Of a DNA stretch of 60,870 nt, positions 6,530 through 14,233 are shown piece after piece. The DNA is from Clostridia bacterium (GTDB taxonomy: Bacteria; Bacillota; Clostridia; Oscillospirales; Butyricicoccaceae): assembly GCA_017559995.1 (NCBI GenBank), contig JAFYPP010000042.1:1-60870 (forward strand). Reading direction: 5' to 3'. The position numbers were made by a program, and so were the translations under genes. Numbering within the stretch: the first letter of the stretch is position 1; each line of letters begins with the position of its first letter. Below the pieces are notes generated by a model, which was not told where the DNA came from, searched no databases, and worked only from the letters and a program-made list of their open reading frames with translations.

Positions 6530-8593
6530 TTAAGTATCCAGCCGCAGCACGCCCGACCGCAGGACGGTGTGCAGGGCAATTTGTTTCACTTCGCCGCTGT
6601 CAAAGCGGATGACGGCGATCTCCCCTTCCCGGCCGCAGATGAGACCCCGGCCAAACATCCGGTGGCGCACCAGCGCGCCCACCGAAAAGTCGTCCAGATC
6701 GTACTGCGCCCGTGGCTTTTGGGAAGGCTTGGGCACCGGACGGGCCTCCCGCGCGGTATCCTCGGGGAACAGCTGACCGGCGAAGGTGCAGCCGCGGTCC
6801 CGGCAGCACAGGATCTCCAGCCGGTTGCGGGCACGGGTCATGGCCACGTAAAACAGCCGCCGCTCCTCTTCCAGCTGCCGACGGCCCTCTTCGGTGGCCG
6901 AGCAGGTGTCCTGAGGCAGCACGCCGTCCACCACGTCCAGCAGAATGACCCGGTCGTATTCCAGACCTTTGCTGCCGTGGATGGTGGACAGCACCACCGG
7001 GCAGTCCCCTTCCCTGCCGTCCTGCACCAGCGCTTCCAGCTGCTGCAAACGGAGCAGAAAGTCCTCCTGCCGGGGATTTTGCCGTGCAAGGGCCATCAGG
7101 ATGTCCAGCTTGCCCTCGTCGGCGTTTTTATTTTTCAGGTATTCCCGGTACCCCATGTCCTCAAACACCCGGGAGAGGGCCTGCGGCGCCGTATCATCGG
7201 GCAGCAGGCACAGCAGGGTATAGAGTCCCTCCAGCCGCTGGCGCAGCCAGTCCTCGTGGCACAGAGCGGCGGCGAGGGCGAACAAAGGCTTGCCCGGCTG
7301 CTTTTTCCCCTGCTTCACCGTTTGTTCGGCCAATTCCCGGGTCATGCCGCAGCGGAACTTGTAGTACAGCCTGGAAAACAGCTCGGCGTCGTCCTGCCGG
7401 GCGGAAAACCGCAGGATATCCACCGCGTCCCGTACGGTGGGATGGGTGAAAAAGCCGCCCTTCTGCCCACGGCAGCGGTATGGGATGCCCTGCTTTTGCA
7501 GCAGGTCGATGAGGGGCAGCGCGCTTTCGTGATTGCGGTAAAGCACCGCCAGCGGCTGGCCCAGAGCGGCCTGTTCGGCCAGATAGGGGTACTGGCTCCA
7601 GCGGCGTGCAATGTGCTTGCGCACCACCGGGTCGCCCTTGGGGTTGGGGGTGGTCATGGATTTGGGGCGGCGGTCACGGTTGAGGCAGATGAAGCTGTCG
7701 GCGGCACGGACGATGGTGCCCACGGAGCGGTAATTGGTCTCCAGAAAGAGGGTCTCCGCCCCCGGCCAGTCCTGCTCGAATGTCAGCAGCGCCTGGGGAA
7801 AGGCCGCCCGGAAGCCGTAGATGCTCTGGTCCTCGTCGCCCACCAGAAAGAGATTGCGGCTGCGGGAGGCCAGCAGGGCGATGATGGTATGCTGGATCTT
7901 GGAGGTGTCCTGTGCCTCGTCCACGTGAAAATAGCGGTATTTATCCTGCCACGCCTGCAAAAGGCCGGGCTGGGAGCGCAGGATCTTCAGGCCGTAGACC
8001 ATCTGGTCATCGTAGTCCATAAGGCGATTTTTCAGCAGCAGCGACCGATAGGCGTCAAACAGTTGGAAAAACTGCTCGCCGTCCTCCATGCCTTCGATGT
8101 CCTCGTCGGACAGCATGGCGTTTTTGCAGTAGGCGATGCGGGTGCGGGCCTCCTCCAGCTCGCTGTCGGTGGGAAAGCCCCGGTTGCAGGCACGCCACGC
8201 CTCCCGTACCAGACGGGCGGTATCGGCCTCGTCGGACACCAGTTGAAAGGCCTGCCGCCCGGTGATCTGCTCGAACTGGCGGATGATACGGGCGCACATG
8301 CCGTTGATGGTGCGGAACTCCAGCCGGGAGGCGTATTCCTCGCCGAAGGTGCGGGCAAACCGCCGCCGCAGATCGGCGGTGGCCGCCACGGTATAGGTCA
8401 CCGTGAGGATCTCCTCGGGAGGCACGCCGTGGCAGTACAGCAGATTGCCCACACGGGCCAGCAGCGCGGTGGTCTTGCCGCTGCCGGGCACCGCCAGCAG
8501 CAGCACCGGGCCTTCGGTACGGCGGACGGCGGCCTCCTGCTGGGGGTTGAGATTCAGCGCAAAACGCTGCCGGTATTGTTCAAAGGTCATCAT
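6530..8593 (-). CDS. UvrD/Rep-family ATP-dependent DNA helicase
   Basis: This 687-residue superfamily-1 helicase shows the Q-motif (LNPQQEAAV), Walker A VPGSGKTT (about 34-41), Walker B VDEAQD, motif III GDEDQSIYGFRAA, motif IV ETNYRS, motif V STIHGSKGLEYD, and motif VI VAMTRARNRL. A C-terminal extension (about 610-687) carries a Tudor-like segment, VRHRMFGRGLI, as in UvrD/PcrA. It probably unwinds DNA in repair or restart. At 687 residues it is slightly shorter than PcrA. Its ATG overlaps the stop of the YhaM-like gene by four bases, so translation is coupled. Confidence 0.9.
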   Translation of the reverse strand: MMTFEQYRQRFALNLNPQQEAAVRRTEGPVLLLAVPGSGKTTALLARVGNLLYCHGVPPEEILTVTYTVAATADLRRRFARTFGEEYASRLEFRTINGMCARIIRQFEQITGRQAFQLVSDEADTARLVREAWRACNRGFPTDSELEEARTRIAYCKNAMLSDEDIEGMEDGEQFFQLFDAYRSLLLKNRLMDYDDQMVYGLKILRSQPGLLQAWQDKYRYFHVDEAQDTSKIQHTIIALLASRSRNLFLVGDEDQSIYGFRAAFPQALLTFEQDWPGAETLFLETNYRSVGTIVRAADSFICLNRDRRPKSMTTPNPKGDPVVRKHIARRWSQYPYLAEQAALGQPLAVLYRNHESALPLIDLLQKQGIPYRCRGQKGGFFTHPTVRDAVDILRFSARQDDAELFSRLYYKFRCGMTRELAEQTVKQGKKQPGKPLFALAAALCHEDWLRQRLEGLYTLLCLLPDDTAPQALSRVFEDMGYREYLKNKNADEGKLDILMALARQNPRQEDFLLRLQQLEALVQDGREGDCPVVLSTIHGSKGLEYDRVILLDVVDGVLPQDTCSATEEGRRQLEEERRLFYVAMTRARNRLEILCCRDRGCTFAGQLFPEDTAREARPVPKPSQKPRAQYDLDDFSVGALVRHRMFGRGLICGREGEIAVIRFDSGEVKQIALHTVLRSGVLRLDT

Positions 8594-9528
8594 TTATGGC
8601 GGAACAGCCGCTTGTTGTCCAGAGCGAACACCCGGTCGGAGAACTGGCCCACGTCGGTCTTGTCCAGCACCTCACGGTAGATCTCCATACGGCTGTCGAT
8701 CATGTCGATGTAGCACAGCAGTTCTGCTTCGGCGCACTGGGGCAGCACGGCGGCGCCGAACTCCGGCTGGCCGTGGTGGGACAGGATCATGTGCTGCAGC
8801 AGCATGGAGCGCTCCTCGGGCACACCGCAGGCGGCGCACACGCCGCCCACCTCCTGGGCGCCCATCACCAGATGGCCCAGCAGCTGACCGGGGGTGGTAT
8901 AGTCGGTGACCAGACCGGTGGGCGACACCTGGAACTCCCGGATCTTGGCGAAATCGTGGAGGAAGGTGCCTGCCAGCAGCAGGTCACGGTCGAGGAAATC
9001 GCCGTACTGGGCGGCCAGGAACAGGGCGGTCTTCATCATGTTGACGGTGTGCATCAGCAGGCCGTGGACGAAGCCGTGGTGGACGCTTTTGGCGGCAGGG
9101 ATGGTGGTGAATGCCCGCTGATGGCGGTGCAGCATCTCCCGGCAGACAGCCTGATAGCCCGTGTCCTCCATGGAGGACAGCATGGCGTCCAGCTCCTCCA
9201 CGGTCTCCTGCAGATCCAGAGGCGCGGTGGGCACCAGCAGGCTGAGCTGGTAGTTATCGCCCTCCTGTGCCAGGCGGATGCGGTCTGCGGTGATCTGCAG
9301 CGCGCCCTTGAACTCGGACACACGGCCCTGGATGCAGACGATCTTGCCCTCGTCCTCGTGGGAAATGGGGCCGCTGTAGTCCCACACCTTCAGTTCCACC
9401 GTGCCGGTGCGGTCGGTGACGGCGGCTGCCAGATAGGGCTTTCCGGCGGCGGTGGTGCGGAGGGAGGCCTGCTTCAGCAGGTAAAAGCCGGCCAGGTTCT
9501 GGCCGCTCTGAATATTGCAAAGATCCAT
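8590..9528 (-). CDS. yhaM: YhaM-like 3'-5' exoribonuclease
   Basis: The 312-residue protein combines an N-terminal OB-fold (about 15-90: VTDRTGTVELKVWD, IVCIQGRVSEFKG) with an HD metal-binding domain (SVHHGFVHGLLMHT, then FLHDFAKI). This architecture and length match YhaM/CbfI, a 3'-5' exonuclease that trims RNA and single-stranded DNA. The start at 9528 follows AAGGAG; the longer frame to 9576 would begin without one. It is translationally coupled to the helicase downstream, suggesting a joint nucleic-acid processing role. Confidence 0.87.
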   Translation of the reverse strand: MDLCNIQSGQNLAGFYLLKQASLRTTAAGKPYLAAAVTDRTGTVELKVWDYSGPISHEDEGKIVCIQGRVSEFKGALQITADRIRLAQEGDNYQLSLLVPTAPLDLQETVEELDAMLSSMEDTGYQAVCREMLHRHQRAFTTIPAAKSVHHGFVHGLLMHTVNMMKTALFLAAQYGDFLDRDLLLAGTFLHDFAKIREFQVSPTGLVTDYTTPGQLLGHLVMGAQEVGGVCAACGVPEERSMLLQHMILSHHGQPEFGAAVLPQCAEAELLCYIDMIDSRMEIYREVLDKTDVGQFSDRVFALDNKRLFRHK

Positions 9529-9698
9529 AACAAATCTCCTTTTTCCTTCAATGCTTCTATCATACCCTACCGGCAAGGGAAAGAAAAGCGGTTTTTGTAA
9601 AATTTCCCGCGCCTCTGCCCTTCCGGCCGCAATAACGCTTTCTTTTTCCGGCAGAATGTGGTAGTATGCCCGTAGAAGCCAAAAAAAGGAGAATGCAT

Positions 9699-10664
9699 AT
9701 GAGCAAGACCATCGCCATTCACATTTCTTTTTATAACGACCGCTGGGAAAAGGTCATCACCGAGGGCATCCGCGCCCTGGGTTACGAGCCCCGGTTCCTC
9801 AACACCGACGAGGTGAAGCTGGAGGACATCGCCGACTGCGAGATCCTCTTCGGTATGTTCCCCCCCGAGCTGCTGGCCCAGTGCCCCAATCTGCGCTGGA
9901 TGCAGTGCTCTTTCGCCGGTGTGGACAAGTACGCCAAGCCGGGCGTGTTTGCCTCCCCCGACGTGGTGCTGACCAACGCCTCCGGCGCCTATGGCATTAC
10001 CATCGCCGAGCACATGATCTGCGTGCTGCTGATGATGATGCGCCGTATGCCCGAGTATCAGGCGCTGATCGCCGACCGCGGCTGGGCCATCATCGGTGAC
10101 ATCCGCTCCATCTACGACAGCACGGTGACCGTGGTGGGTATGGGCGACATCGGCTCCAACTTCGGCCGCCGGCTGAAGGCCATGGGCGCCACCGTCCGCG
10201 GCGTCCGCCGCACCGCCCAGGAAAAGCCCGACTGGTGCGACGAGGTGTATACCATCGACCAGCTGAAGGAAGCCGTTCAGGGCGCCGACGTGGTGGCGCT
10301 GTGCCTGCCCGGTACCCAGAACACCAAGAAGGTGCTGGATCAGTCGGTCATCGACGCCATGGCCCAGGATGCCTATGTGCTCAACGTGGGCCGCGGTACC
10401 GCCATCGATCAGGAAGCCCTGTTCGAGGCCCTCAAGTCGGGCAAGCTGGCCGGCGCCGCGCTGGACGTGGCCGATCCCGAGCCTCTGCCCCAGGATCACT
10501 TCCTGTGGGACGCTCCCAACCTGCTGCTGACCCCCCACGTTTCGGGCAATATGTCGCTGGCAAAGACCTGCCAGCTGGTCATCGACATCTTCCTGCGCAA
10601 CCTGGGTCACTGGACCCGCGGCGAGGCGCTGGAGCACGTGGTGGACATCGCCCAGGGTTATTGA
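9699..10664 (+). CDS. D-2-hydroxyacid dehydrogenase
   Basis: This 321-residue enzyme belongs to the NAD(P)-dependent D-isomer 2-hydroxyacid dehydrogenase family. The dinucleotide motif is VVGMGDIGSNFG (about 144-155). Catalytic Arg lies in NVGRGTAID, Glu in DPEPLP, and His in LTPHVSGN. It interconverts a 2-keto acid and a D-2-hydroxy acid in the cytoplasm; the substrate is not evident. The start at 9699 follows AAGGAGAATGCAT; ATG at 9693 is possible but too close to the ribosome site. It stands alone, ending in a strong terminator. Confidence 0.88.
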   Translation: MSKTIAIHISFYNDRWEKVITEGIRALGYEPRFLNTDEVKLEDIADCEILFGMFPPELLAQCPNLRWMQCSFAGVDKYAKPGVFASPDVVLTNASGAYGITIAEHMICVLLMMMRRMPEYQALIADRGWAIIGDIRSIYDSTVTVVGMGDIGSNFGRRLKAMGATVRGVRRTAQEKPDWCDEVYTIDQLKEAVQGADVVALCLPGTQNTKKVLDQSVIDAMAQDAYVLNVGRGTAIDQEALFEALKSGKLAGAALDVADPEPLPQDHFLWDAPNLLLTPHVSGNMSLAKTCQLVIDIFLRNLGHWTRGEALEHVVDIAQGY

Positions 10665-10685
10665 TCTCCCACGCAATCGCGATAA

Positions 10686-10722
10686 AAGAACCCCCGGAGC
10701 AGCTGCTCCGGGGGTTTTGTTA
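10686..10722. terminator. Bidirectional terminator, copy 1
   Basis: AACCCCCGGAGCA and TGCTCCGGGGGTT form a long GC stem with flanking A and T runs. A nearly identical copy sits at 23073-23112, also just beyond the 3' end of a thioester-domain sequence on the minus strand. Confidence 0.9.
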
Positions 10723-10729
10723 TGGACGT

Positions 10730-10980
10730 TTACTTGTTCTTCTTGTTCTTATTCTTGTTGTTCTTGGAAGCGGGTTCCTCTTTGACGAACTCAACACGTG
10801 CGTTGCCGTTGTTATCCAGGGGATCGCCGCTGGCAGTAGTGCCCTTGAAATTGCCGCGGGAAGAGGGATCCACAGGGATGAAACCGTCCATGCCGCTCAG
10901 CACGCCCTGGTAGCCGTCGGAGTAAGTCCAGATGGCGGTCTGGGTCGCACAAAAAGTACCATATAAATTTTGCCAAAGTT
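10730..10980 (-). pseudogene. Remnant of a thioester-domain surface protein
   Basis: A minus-strand frame ending at TAA (10730-10732) reads CATQTAIWTYSDGYQG, then LSGMDGFIP, and ends in a basic Lys/Asn tail. It aligns with residues 345-370 of the adhesin at 23120-26692 (MQAAIWSWANG, LDGIDGMVV), including the Gln that forms the internal thioester. No start codon or ribosome site lies in frame, and an in-frame TAA occurs near 11045 inside a terminator hairpin. The Cys-bearing half of the domain is missing. I read it as the 3' end of a deleted adhesin gene. Confidence 0.65.
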
Positions 10981-11014
10981 CTGCGCGTGTTATTGTGCAT
11001 TTTCCAGTAAACGG

Positions 11015-11046
11015 AAAAAGCGCCTGGCAAGTGCCAAGCGCCTTTT
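11015..11046 (-). terminator. Terminator of the 31-residue membrane peptide gene
   Basis: On the minus strand AAGGCGCTTGGCA pairs with TGCCAGGCGCTT around CT, followed by TTTTCC. It lies 15 bases after the small gene's stop. Confidence 0.8.
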
Positions 11047-11061
11047 ACAACGGAACAGTAG

Positions 11062-11157
11062 TTACGCGAGCATCATGAAGAGCGCGCAATACAGGAAAAT
11101 GGGCACCGCGCAAGCAATGCAGATACCAAGATCCTTCATCAATTTCGTCATACCCAT
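11062..11157 (-). CDS. Small single-span membrane peptide (31 aa)
   Basis: This short frame encodes MGMTKLMKDLGICIACAVP and continues with a hydrophobic IFLYCALFMMLA end. AGGAGG lies 8 bases before the ATG at 11157; a second in-frame ATG at 11163 is only 2 bases from the site. Its own terminator follows immediately. One membrane segment (about residues 10-30) with a short basic N-terminus is predicted. The strong ribosome site and dedicated terminator argue that it is real. The family and function are unknown; small toxins, transporter-modulating peptides and stress peptides all have this form. Confidence 0.55.
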   Translation of the reverse strand: MGMTKLMKDLGICIACAVPIFLYCALFMMLA

Positions 11158-11274
11158 GCTCATATCCTCCTTCTATTGTCGTCGATCTTTCAGTACATCT
11201 TATGCGTGACAGCGATGTGTTGTGTTACTATTAGTTTGCATTTTTCCGACAACAAAGTCAACCAAGGAACGGCA

Positions 11275-11312
11275 AAGAAAAACGCCCGCAATCTTTCGAT
11301 TGCAGGCGTTTG
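11275..11312 (-). terminator. Terminator of the tRNA cluster
   Basis: AAACGCCTGCAATC and GATTGCGGGCGTTT pair around GAAA on the minus strand, followed by TTTC. It begins right after the CCA end of tRNA-Val. Confidence 0.85.
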
Positions 11313-11389
11313 TGGTGGAGACTAGGGGACTCGAACCCATGACCTCTCGCGTGTGAGGCGAACGCTCTAACCAGCTGAGCTAAGTCTCC
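11313..11389 (-). tRNA. tRNA-Val (anticodon CAC)
   Basis: The 77-nt cloverleaf runs from GGAGACTTAGCTCAG to an encoded CCA end. The anticodon stem TTCGC/GCGAG encloses the loop CTCACAC, giving CAC for valine GTG codons. The T-loop GGTTCGAGTCC is intact. Confidence 0.95.
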
Positions 11390-11399
11390 GGAAAAAGTT

Positions 11400-11423
11400 C
11401 GGGACGTCATTTCTGACGTCCCG
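11400..11423 (-). terminator. Hairpin between tRNA-Glu and tRNA-Val
   Basis: GGGACGTCA and TGACGTCCC pair around TTTC or GAAA. On the minus strand it is followed by GAACTTTTT, so it could act as a weak terminator or processing signal inside the tRNA transcript. Confidence 0.5.
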
Positions 11424-11426
11424 TTT

Positions 11427-11501
11427 TGGTGACCCGTACGGGAATCGAACCCATGATTCCGCCGTGAAAGGGCGGTGTCTTGACCTCTTGACCAACGGGC
11501 C
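11427..11501 (-). tRNA. tRNA-Glu (anticodon TTC)
   Basis: The 75-nt cloverleaf starts GGCCCGTTGGTCAAG and ends in an encoded CCA. The anticodon stem CCGCC/GGCGG encloses CTTTCAC, giving TTC for glutamate. Confidence 0.95.
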
Positions 11502-11504
11502 GAA

Positions 11505-11581
11505 TGGTAGCGGCGGTGGGACTTGAACCTACGACCTGCCGGGTATGAACCGGATGCTCTAGCCAACTGAGCTACGCCGCC
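11505..11581 (-). tRNA. tRNA-Met (anticodon CAT), elongator type
   Basis: The 77-nt cloverleaf starts GGCGGCGTAGCTCAG and ends in an encoded CCA. The anticodon stem TCCGG/CCGGC encloses TTCATAC, giving CAT. The first pair G1-C72 is matched and the initiator-type GGG/CCC anticodon stem is absent, so an elongator methionine tRNA is likely. Confidence 0.9.
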
Positions 11582-11670
11582 ATTCGTTGTGCTTGCCGTA
11601 ACAAGCAAGATTTATTATATGCATATTCGGCCCGTTTGTCAAGGGTTTTTTTCAACTTTTTTAATGTTTT

Positions 11671-12426
11671 TTAAATTGCCTTTACGGTGTAATATACGGC
11701 GGAAGCCAGCATATAAACACCCAGCACCAATCCGACCACCAGTGCCAGTTTGCCCTGCAGCAGAGCCGCAGCGATGACAGCCAGCAGCGTGACGCCGTAC
11801 ACCAGCATGGTGTAGCGCTTGTTGAACTGACCGCCCATCACCTGATGGGTGAACTTTTCCAGCTTATCGGACTTGCCCAGCACCAGCGCCATGGGGATCA
11901 GGCACAGGACGAGGGCGGCGACCAGCGCCGGCGTCTTTGCCCAGGAACCCACAAAGAAGCAGTAGGCAGCAAAGATGGCCACCGCTTCCACCAGGCAGAA
12001 GGTGAAGAACTGACGCTCGTATACATGATAGATCAGGAACAGCAGCGCGGTAGCGGGCAGGAAGATGTACAGGCTGTGCATACCGTTGTAATAATCCATG
12101 GCCAGAATGACGCTGCAGGCGCACATCACCATGAAGCACAGGGCCAAAAAGCCGCTGTTCACCACACGCTCGGTGTGGAGGGTGCCCCGCTTCTTCGCCG
12201 TGAAGTACAGCACCAGGCAGATGACCGCGGCCAGTCCGCTGACGGCCATCACGCCGTTGTTGACCAGCTGGCCCTGCATAAAGGTGGCGCCGTAGACCAT
12301 CATATCATACAGATAAGACATACCCCAAAGAAGCACAACGGTCACCAGGAAGATGGCCATGATGCGGCCGGCAGCAAGATCCTGGGCCTGCTTCTTCTTT
12401 CGATTCTTTTCGTTCAAAAAACTCAC
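11671..12426 (-). CDS. Multi-span membrane protein of unknown function
   Basis: The 251-residue protein has a basic, charged N-terminus (FLNEKNRKKKQ) and about seven hydrophobic segments. I recognise no family motif. It starts at GTG (12426), overlapping the rsmE stop by four bases (GTGA), so it is translated with the rRNA methyltransferase. Nothing in the sequence indicates a transported substrate or enzyme activity; the function is unassigned. It ends about 90 bases before the tRNA cluster, with an AT-rich gap in which I see no strong terminator. Confidence 0.75.
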   Translation of the reverse strand: MSFLNEKNRKKKQAQDLAAGRIMAIFLVTVVLLWGMSYLYDMMVYGATFMQGQLVNNGVMAVSGLAAVICLVLYFTAKKRGTLHTERVVNSGFLALCFMVMCACSVILAMDYYNGMHSLYIFLPATALLFLIYHVYERQFFTFCLVEAVAIFAAYCFFVGSWAKTPALVAALVLCLIPMALVLGKSDKLEKFTHQVMGGQFNKRYTMLVYGVTLLAVIAAALLQGKLALVVGLVLGVYMLASAVYYTVKAI

Positions 12427-13166
12427 TCTCCGATATCAAAGTTGCCGGTCTGGTACATGATGGCGCAGAGGGCGGCCACGGGGGCCGTCTCGCACCGCAG
12501 GATCCGGGGGCCGATGGACACGCAGGCAAGGCCTGCCTCCTGGGCCTGGGCGGTTTCCTTTTCGGAAAACCCGCCTTCCGGACCGGTGACCACGGCATAG
12601 GCGCTGCCCTGCGCTTCACGCAGCACGGTGGACAGGCTCTTCTGCTGCTCCTTTTCGTAAAGGAACAGACCGCAGTCGCTTTGCGCGGCCTGTTTGAGGG
12701 CCGTTTCAAAGGGGACGATCTCCCCTACCGTCACCACCCGGGAACGCTGGCACTGTTTGGATGCCTCCAGGGCGATGCGGGCATAGCGCTGCTGCTTTTT
12801 TTCGTAGTCACGGTTTTCCAGACGGACGACACAGTGCTGTGAGGTGAAGGGCACGATGTGGGACACACCGCACTCCACGCATTTCTGGATCAGATAGTCG
12901 AACCGGTCACCCTTGGACAGGCCGGCATAGACCGTCACAAAGGCCGTGGGCTCGTTGTTGTAGTCCTCTTCGGACAGGATGCGGGCGGTGACTTCGGTCT
13001 TGCCCACCTGCTCCAAAGCGCACGAATACGCCTTGCCGTTGCCGCAGCAGACGGTGATCTCCTCACCGGGATGCATCCGCAAAACGCGGGAAACGTGCTG
13101 GGCGTCGGTAGGTTCCAGGGCGATCAGATCGCCGCTGATACGGTCTTCTGTTACAAAAAAGCGCAT
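12423..13166 (-). CDS. rsmE: 16S rRNA (uracil-1498-N3)-methyltransferase RsmE
   Basis: This 247-residue SPOUT-family enzyme methylates U1498 of 16S rRNA using S-adenosylmethionine. The N-terminal PUA-like part (DAQHVSRVLRMHPGEEI) precedes the knotted domain, with IVPFTSQHCVV, then VTGPEGGFSEKE and a closing SIGPRILRCETA. These are hallmark RsmE motifs. AGGAG precedes the ATG. prmA-rsmE is a common gene pair in Firmicutes, here separated by a 90-bp gap with its own promoter and an inverted repeat. Confidence 0.95.
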   Translation of the reverse strand: MRFFVTEDRISGDLIALEPTDAQHVSRVLRMHPGEEITVCCGNGKAYSCALEQVGKTEVTARILSEEDYNNEPTAFVTVYAGLSKGDRFDYLIQKCVECGVSHIVPFTSQHCVVRLENRDYEKKQQRYARIALEASKQCQRSRVVTVGEIVPFETALKQAAQSDCGLFLYEKEQQKSLSTVLREAQGSAYAVVTGPEGGFSEKETAQAQEAGLACVSIGPRILRCETAPVAALCAIMYQTGNFDIGE

Positions 13167-13189
13167 GGATCTTCTCCTCGCATTGAGAT

Positions 13190-13218
13190 ATTATAACAAA
13201 TCGGTAACGATTTGTCTA
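13190..13218 (-). promoter_or_regulatory. rsmE promoter filled by a 20-bp inverted repeat
   Basis: On the minus strand TAGACA (13213-13218) and TATAAT (13190-13195) are 17 bp apart. The perfect inverted repeat ACAAATCG-GTAA-CGATTTGT (13196-13215) occupies the spacer between them. This is where a repressor would block RNA polymerase. No repressor is visible nearby. Confidence 0.6.
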
Positions 13219-13256
13219 TGGGAAAAGCAAATTTTACGAATTTTTTCGGAAATTAT

Positions 13257-14231
13257 TTACTGCGCCTTTTTGCAGCACAGCATCACCCAGCCGTCACGGG
13301 CGATCTCGTTGACGATGACCATATTGGCCTTTTTGAAGCACTGGCGCACTTCCTCGGCACGGGTGTCGATGATGCCGGACAGGATGAGATGACCGTCGGC
13401 GGCCAGCCAGCCGGGCAGATAGGGGCACATGGCCATGAGCACGTCGGCCACGATGTTGGCCAGGATCACGTCATAGGGGCCCTTTTCGGTGAACTGGGCA
13501 CGGAGGCTCTCGTCCTCCAGCAGATTGCCGCAGCGGGTCTGGTAACGCAGGCCGGACAGGCCGTTTTTATCCATATTCTCGGCGGTGACCACCATGGCGT
13601 TCTCTTCGATGTCACAGGCCATGGCGTGGCGGCCGCCCAGCAGCAGGGCGGTGCAGGCCAGAATACCGCTGCCGCAGCCCACATCCAGAATGTTGGCGCC
13701 GTCCAGATCCAGCTGATCCAGCTGCTCCATGCACATCCGGGTGGTGGCGTGGGAGCCGGTGCCGAAGGAGGACGCGGGGTCCATGGTCAGCAGCACACGG
13801 CCCTCGGGCAGTTCGGCCTTTTCCCAGCTGGGACAGACGTACAGGCGGTCGCCCACGTTGAAGGGCTTGTAATACTGCTTCCAGTTGTTTTCCCAGTCCT
13901 CGCTCTTGACCGAAGAAACGTCCATCTTGAGGCTGCCGTAAAAGCCGCACTCGTCCTGTGCCTTCAGCTGGGCCAGCAGCTCGCCCATCTCACGGAGCAT
14001 ACGGGCGCCCTCCTCGTCGGGAGGCAGATAGCAGTTGACGGAAGGGTTGCGCTGGGGGTTATCAAACAGCTGCTCTTCGATGTAATCCCACCGTTTGACG
14101 GGGGCGTTGACGAAGTCCTCGATGGTCTGGGGATCGTCCACCTGGGCGCCGCCGGTGATCTCAGCCAGCAGTTCGGCCAGCAGTTCGGCCGCGTCGTGGG
14201 TGGTCTCGGTACGCACTTCAATATAATCCAT
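13257..14231 (-). CDS. prmA: Ribosomal protein L11 methyltransferase PrmA
   Basis: The 324-residue enzyme trimethylates ribosomal protein L11. An N-terminal substrate-binding region (about 1-110) is followed by a class I methyltransferase domain. The region before it contains DPASSFGTGSHATTRMC, the SAM-binding motif ILDVGCGSGILA follows, and DVILANIVADVL holds the catalytic-type NI motif. The start at 14231 is three bases beyond the preceding gene's stop; a longer open frame to 14576 runs into that gene and has no ribosome site. It is translationally linked to the pyruvate-kinase-like gene upstream. Confidence 0.95.
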   Translation of the reverse strand: MDYIEVRTETTHDAAELLAELLAEITGGAQVDDPQTIEDFVNAPVKRWDYIEEQLFDNPQRNPSVNCYLPPDEEGARMLREMGELLAQLKAQDECGFYGSLKMDVSSVKSEDWENNWKQYYKPFNVGDRLYVCPSWEKAELPEGRVLLTMDPASSFGTGSHATTRMCMEQLDQLDLDGANILDVGCGSGILACTALLLGGRHAMACDIEENAMVVTAENMDKNGLSGLRYQTRCGNLLEDESLRAQFTEKGPYDVILANIVADVLMAMCPYLPGWLAADGHLILSGIIDTRAEEVRQCFKKANMVIVNEIARDGWVMLCCKKAQ

Positions 14232-14233
14232 TG

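Noticed and set aside
6530..9528. Helicase plus HD nuclease plus DsbA-like gene as a defence island
   Set aside because: The helicase is a normal UvrD/PcrA type and the HD protein has the housekeeping YhaM architecture.
11313..11581. tRNA cluster as an integration site of a mobile element
   Set aside because: No integrase, no duplicated tRNA 3' end and no direct repeats were seen around the cluster.
13194..13213. TAAC-N7-TAAC on the plus strand, 11-bp period, resembling the SARP boxes
   Set aside because: It is explained by the inverted repeat in the rsmE promoter, has no -10 box at 8 bp on that strand, and no gene reads in that direction.
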